The translations under genes were made by a program, and so were the position numbers. Shown here in pieces: positions 60,575 to 64,000 of a stretch of DNA of 64,000 nt (position 1 is its first letter; each line of letters opens with the position of its first letter). Below the pieces are notes generated by a model. That model did not search any database. It was not told where the DNA came from and was given only the letters and a program-made list of their open reading frames with translations. The stretch comes from Microbacterium sp. Bi121 (GTDB lineage Bacteria > Actinomycetota > Actinomycetes > Actinomycetales > Microbacteriaceae): contig NZ_CAKKLJ010000004.1 in the NCBI RefSeq assembly GCF_918698005.1, positions 186,001 through 250,000 on the forward strand. Reading direction: 5' to 3'.

Positions 60575-62650
60575 TCAAGCGTGGCCCGCGCGCTCCATCG
60601 CGCGAAGCTCTTTCTTCAGGTCCTGAACCTCGTCCCTGAGGCGCCCCGCGAGCTCGAACTTGAGCTCGGATGCGGCTGCGAGCATCTGCGTTGAGAGGTC
60701 TTCGATCATCGACTCGAGCTGCTGCGCGCCCTCGGCTGCAAGCCCCTCACGACGCAGCTGCGGTGTCGGACTCTTGCCCCTCCCGGACTTCGTCTTGCCC
60801 TTGCCGCGCAGCATCTCCTGCGTATCGGACGCCTCGCGCGCGAGCACGTCGGTGATGTCGGCGATGCGCTTGCGGAGCGGCTGCGGGTCGATGCCGTTCT
60901 CCTTGTTGTACGCGACCTGCTTCTCACGACGTCGGTCGGTCTCCTCGATCGCCTTCGCCATCGAGTCGGTCATGTTGTCGGCGTACATGTGCACCTGGCC
61001 CGACACGTTTCGCGCCGCGCGCCCGATGGTCTGAATGAGCGACGTGCCTGACCGCAGGAAGCCTTCCTTATCGGCATCCAGGATCGCGACCAGCGACACC
61101 TCGGGCAGGTCGAGCCCCTCACGGAGGAGGTTGATGCCGACCAGCACGTCGTACACGCCCTGTCGCAGCTCGCTGAGCAGCTCGACACGGCGCAAGGTGT
61201 CGACGTCGGAGTGCAGGTATCGCACCCGGACGCCGTGCTCACCGAGGAAGTCGGTCAGCTCTTCGGCCATCTTCTTCGTCAGCGTCGTCACGAGCACGCG
61301 CTCGTCCTTCTCGACGCGGATCCGGATCTCCTCGAGCAGGTCGTCGATCTGGCCCTTCGACGGCTTGACGATGATCTCGGGGTCGACGAGGCCCGTCGGA
61401 CGGATGATCTGCTCGACCACGCCGTCGGCGATGCCCATCTCGTATTTGCCCGGAGTCGCCGAGAGGTAGACGGTCTGGCCGATGCGGTTCTTGAATTCGT
61501 CGAAGCGCAGCGGACGGTTGTCCATCGCGCTCGGCAGGCGGAATCCGTGGTCGACGAGGGTGCGCTTTCGCGACGCGTCGCCTTCGTACATCGCGCCGAT
61601 CTGCGGCACGGTGACGTGCGATTCGTCGATCACGAGCAGGAAGTCATCGGGGAAGAAGTCCAGCAGCGTGTGGGGAGGCTCACCGGGTGCGCGGCCGTCG
61701 AGGTGGCGGGAGTAGTTCTCGATGCCGGAGCAGAACCCGAGCTGCTGCAGCATCTCGAGGTCGAAGGTGGTGCGCATGCGCAGCCGCTGCGCCTCGAGGA
61801 GCTTGCCCTGCCGCTCGAACTCGGCCAGCCGTTCAGCGAGCTCCGTCTCGATCGTGCCGATGGCACGCTGCACCACATCCGTACCCGCCACGTAGTGCGA
61901 TGCGGGGAAGATCGGCACGGCGTCGAGCTTCTCGATGACGTCGCCGGTGAGCGGATGCAGGGAGTAGAGCCCTTCGATCTCGTCACCGAACAGCTCGATG
62001 CGGATCGCGTGCTCTTCGTAGACGGGGATGATCTCGATCGTGTCGCCGCGCACGCGGAAGTTGCCGCGCGAGAAGTCGACGTCGTTGCGGTTGTACTGCA
62101 TCGCGATGAACTGCCGGATCAGGGCGTCGCGGTCGTAGCGCTCCCCCACCTGCAGGGCCACCATCGCCCGAAGGTACTCCTCCGGCGCGCCGAGGCCGTA
62201 GATGCACGACACGGTCGAGACCACGACGACGTCGCGGCGGCTGAGCAGCGAGTTGGTCGTGGAGTGCCGCAGCCGCTCGACCTCGGCGTTGATCGACGAG
62301 TCCTTCTCGATGAAGGTGTCCGTCTGCGGGACGTAGGCCTCTGGCTGGTAGTAGTCGTAGTACGAGACGAAGTACTCGACGGCGTTGTTCGGCATGAGCT
62401 CGCGGAACTCGTTGGCCAGCTGAGCGGCGAGCGTCTTGTTGTGCGCCATGACGAGAGTCGGACGCTGCACCTGCTCGATGAGCCATGCTGTCGTCGCGGA
62501 CTTGCCGGTACCGGTGGCGCCGAGCAGTACGACGTCGGTCTCGCCGGCGTTGATGCGCGCTGCGAGGTCGGCGATCGCCTGCGGCTGGTCGCCGGCAGGC
62601 ATGTACTCGCTGATCACCTCGAACGGCCGGACACTGCGAGTGGTTTGCAT
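60575..62650 (-). CDS. uvrB: UvrABC system protein B
   Basis: Helicase-like damage-verification subunit, 691 residues. Walker [11 protein letters not shown], the beta-hairpin [12 protein letters not shown] and conserved helicase motifs are present, and the C terminus has the UVR domain ([23 protein letters not shown]). It partners with UvrA and UvrC encoded elsewhere in this window. Confidence 0.97.
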   Translation of the reverse strand: MQTTRSVRPFEVISEYMPAGDQPQAIADLAARINAGETDVVLLGATGTGKSATTAWLIEQVQRPTLVMAHNKTLAAQLANEFRELMPNNAVEYFVSYYDYYQPEAYVPQTDTFIEKDSSINAEVERLRHSTTNSLLSRRDVVVVSTVSCIYGLGAPEEYLRAMVALQVGERYDRDALIRQFIAMQYNRNDVDFSRGNFRVRGDTIEIIPVYEEHAIRIELFGDEIEGLYSLHPLTGDVIEKLDAVPIFPASHYVAGTDVVQRAIGTIETELAERLAEFERQGKLLEAQRLRMRTTFDLEMLQQLGFCSGIENYSRHLDGRAPGEPPHTLLDFFPDDFLLVIDESHVTVPQIGAMYEGDASRKRTLVDHGFRLPSAMDNRPLRFDEFKNRIGQTVYLSATPGKYEMGIADGVVEQIIRPTGLVDPEIIVKPSKGQIDDLLEEIRIRVEKDERVLVTTLTKKMAEELTDFLGEHGVRVRYLHSDVDTLRRVELLSELRQGVYDVLVGINLLREGLDLPEVSLVAILDADKEGFLRSGTSLIQTIGRAARNVSGQVHMYADNMTDSMAKAIEETDRRREKQVAYNKENGIDPQPLRKRIADITDVLAREASDTQEMLRGKGKTKSGRGKSPTPQLRREGLAAEGAQQLESMIEDLSTQMLAAASELKFELAGRLRDEVQDLKKELRAMERAGHA

Positions 62651-62752
62651 GATTCCAGCGTAAGCGCCACCACCGACACTGCGGCGGGCTCAGCGCATCG
62701 CACTCGGCCGGTGCGCATGGTCGGCGGCGGTTCGCGGATCTAGAGTGGCGGC

Positions 62753-63394
62753 ATGATCGAGTTCCTGATCGGCTCCAGCCTCGCGGCATCCGCCGGCCTC
62801 AACGCCTGGATGCCGCTGTTCCTGCTCGGCCTCGCCGACCGATTCCTCCCCGCGGTGAACCTGCCGGCCGGCTGGTCGTGGATCGGGAGCGACATCGCGC
62901 TGTGGATCCTCGGTGCGCTCCTCGCGCTGGAGATCGTCGCCGATAAGATCCCCGCCCTCGACTCGATCAACGACGTCGTCCAGAGCGTGCTGCGGCCGGC
63001 ATCAGGCGGCATCGTCTTCGGCGCAGGTGCGAGTGCCGAGACCGTCGCGGTCGATGACCCCTCGGCGTTCTTCTCGCAGAACACCTGGGTGCCGATCGTG
63101 ACCGGAATCGTCATCGCACTCGTCGTGCACGTGACGAAGGCGACCGGCCGTCTCGCCGCGAACACCGTCACCGGCGGCCTGGCCGCACCGGTCCTGAGCA
63201 CTGCTGAGGACGGCGCGTCGTTCCTGCTCGCAGCTCTGGCGATCATCGTGCCCGTGCTGGCGGGTCTCCTGCTGATCGGGCTGATCGTCGCCGTGATCAT
63301 GCTGTTCCGACGTCGCAGCCGCAAGCGCAGGGACGTGGACGTCAGGGACGTCCGCCGGTACGAGCAGCCGGGCGCAGCACCGTCATCGCGATGA
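62753..63394 (+). CDS. DUF4126 membrane protein
   Basis: 213 residues with about four to five membrane segments and the DUF4126 pattern LAASAGLNAWMPLFLLGLADR at the start and LEIVADKIPALDSINDVVQSVLRPASGG. TAGAGT lies exactly 6 nt before the ATG with no SD, so leaderless translation is predicted. Its 3' end overlaps the convergent MFS gene by 53 bp. Function unknown. Confidence 0.85.
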   Translation: MIEFLIGSSLAASAGLNAWMPLFLLGLADRFLPAVNLPAGWSWIGSDIALWILGALLALEIVADKIPALDSINDVVQSVLRPASGGIVFGAGASAETVAVDDPSAFFSQNTWVPIVTGIVIALVVHVTKATGRLAANTVTGGLAAPVLSTAEDGASFLLAALAIIVPVLAGLLLIGLIVAVIMLFRRRSRKRRDVDVRDVRRYEQPGAAPSSR

Positions 63395-64000
63395 CCACCG
63401 CCAGCCCGGCCATCGCGAGCACCGTCAGCAGGAACCAGTTCCACCCGACCGTGCCGAAGACGATGCCGAGTGCCCAGCCGAACAGGCTCGACCCCGCGTA
63501 GTACGCGAAGTAGTAGAGCGACGGCGCCTGCGCTCGACTGTCCGCATCCGCGAGCACCGGCGCCCAGCTCGAGGAGATCGCGTGCGCACCGAAAAAGCCG
63601 CCGGTGAAGATCACCAGGCCCGCCAGGATCACGATCGGCTGCGGGACGAGCATCAGGGCGGCCCCGGCGCCGAAGACGCCGATCGCGGTGAGCAGCACGC
63701 GTCGTCGCCCGAATCGGGATGCCAGCGAACCCGCCCAGGGCGATGACACTGTGCCGGCGAGGTAGGCGAGGAACAGCAGCGTCACCAACCACACGGGCAG
63801 GAGGAACGGCGGGCCGATCAGGTGGAAACCGAGATAGTTGTACACGGCGACGAAGGCTCCCATGAGCAGGAACCCCTGACCGTAGAGCGCCAGCAGCTGC
63901 GGCGCGCGCAGCGCGCGGGCCAGGCGCGTCAGCATCCCCGGGCCGGCATCCGCACGATGCCGGCCCGGGATGAACCGACGCGCGCGCGGCGCCAGCCACA
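63342..64000 (-). CDS. MFS transporter, C-terminal half (runs off the window)
   Basis: The C-terminal half of a major facilitator protein is present, with about six membrane segments from LLALYGQGFLLMGAFVAVYNY onward and the loop SRFGRRRVLLTA between. The reading frame continues without a stop to the window edge (WLAPRARRFIPG just before MLTRLARAL), so the gene starts beyond 64000. The internal Met at 63935 is not its start. Substrate unknown. Confidence 0.85.
   Translation of the reverse strand, partial: WLAPRARRFIPGRHRADAGPGMLTRLARALRAPQLLALYGQGFLLMGAFVAVYNYLGFHLIGPPFLLPVWLVTLLFLAYLAGTVSSPWAGSLASRFGRRRVLLTAIGVFGAGAALMLVPQPIVILAGLVIFTGGFFGAHAISSSWAPVLADADSRAQAPSLYYFAYYAGSSLFGWALGIVFGTVGWNWFLLTVLAMAGLAVVIAMTVLRPAARTGGRP

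Overview
The window is a stretch of actinobacterial chromosome that most resembles Microbacterium (Microbacteriaceae). The evidence is high GC, dense overlapping minus-strand operons, RbpA, WhiA, paired ClpP1/ClpP2, an actinobacterial ileS T-box leader, DUF4233 next to folC, and the order uvrC-rapZ-whiA...gap-pgk-tpiA-secG. No rRNA, phage, integrase, transposase or CRISPR array is visible. Almost everything is core chromosome. The accessory-looking part is a small nuclease-like gene near 19-20 kb and several palindromic intergenic repeats.

Layout. 0-2.3 kb: a CitA/DcuS-type sensor kinase and its response regulator. 2.3-9.5 kb (minus): rplU-rpmA-obgE-proB-proA, then a small membrane protein, nadD, an acidic tail-anchored protein, rsfS and a short-chain dehydrogenase. 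9.7-13.3 kb: a DUF4031 protein, RNase E/G and a VKOR-family protein. 13.3-19.1 kb (minus): ileS-folC-DUF4233-ndk behind an isoleucine T-box. 19.2-26.7 kb: a DUF559 nuclease-like gene bracketed by palindromic repeats, a ribbon-helix-helix/VOC pair, a pentapeptide-like protein and a peptide-type ABC transporter operon. 26.8-32.7 kb: valS, small proteins, an ArsR-type regulator and an M3 oligopeptidase. 32.7-42.6 kb (minus): NUDIX, clpX, a deoxyribose operon (SorC regulator, deoC, aldehyde dehydrogenase, short non-catalytic aldehyde dehydrogenase), clpP2, clpP1, a TPR-like protein, tig and tRNA-Pro. 42.7-44.1 kb: tRNA-Gly and a membrane-anchored HExxH protein. 44.1-55.5 kb (minus): rbpA, secG, glycolytic tpiA-pgk-gap, sodA, whiA-rapZ-uvrC and uvrA. 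55.5-59.4 kb (minus): a MoxR/DUF58/DUF4129 operon. 59.4-64 kb: a MarR regulator with a divergent CxxC protein, a TfoX-like protein, uvrB, a DUF4126 membrane protein and a partial MFS transporter.

The most unusual signal is a quadripartite palindromic element. Four 7-bp half-sites (two TTCGCAG, then two CTGCGAA) sit at offsets 0/19/41/60. It occurs three times between genes at exactly the same geometry, and two copies bracket the DUF559 gene. An element of unrelated sequence (half-site GAGACCCCGTC, offsets 0/19/46/65) with the same two-direct, two-inverted, 19-bp-stepped plan lies between clpP2 and the deo operon.

Other points of interest are a split ALDH16-like enzyme pair in the deo operon, a dispersed-repeat-like sequence inside the ileS T-box leader, many genes whose -10 box lies 6-7 nt before the start codon (predicted leaderless), and self-regulated divergent promoters with clear operators for the ArsR, MarR and RHH regulators. 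All functional calls rest on recognisable motifs and gene order; no database search was run.
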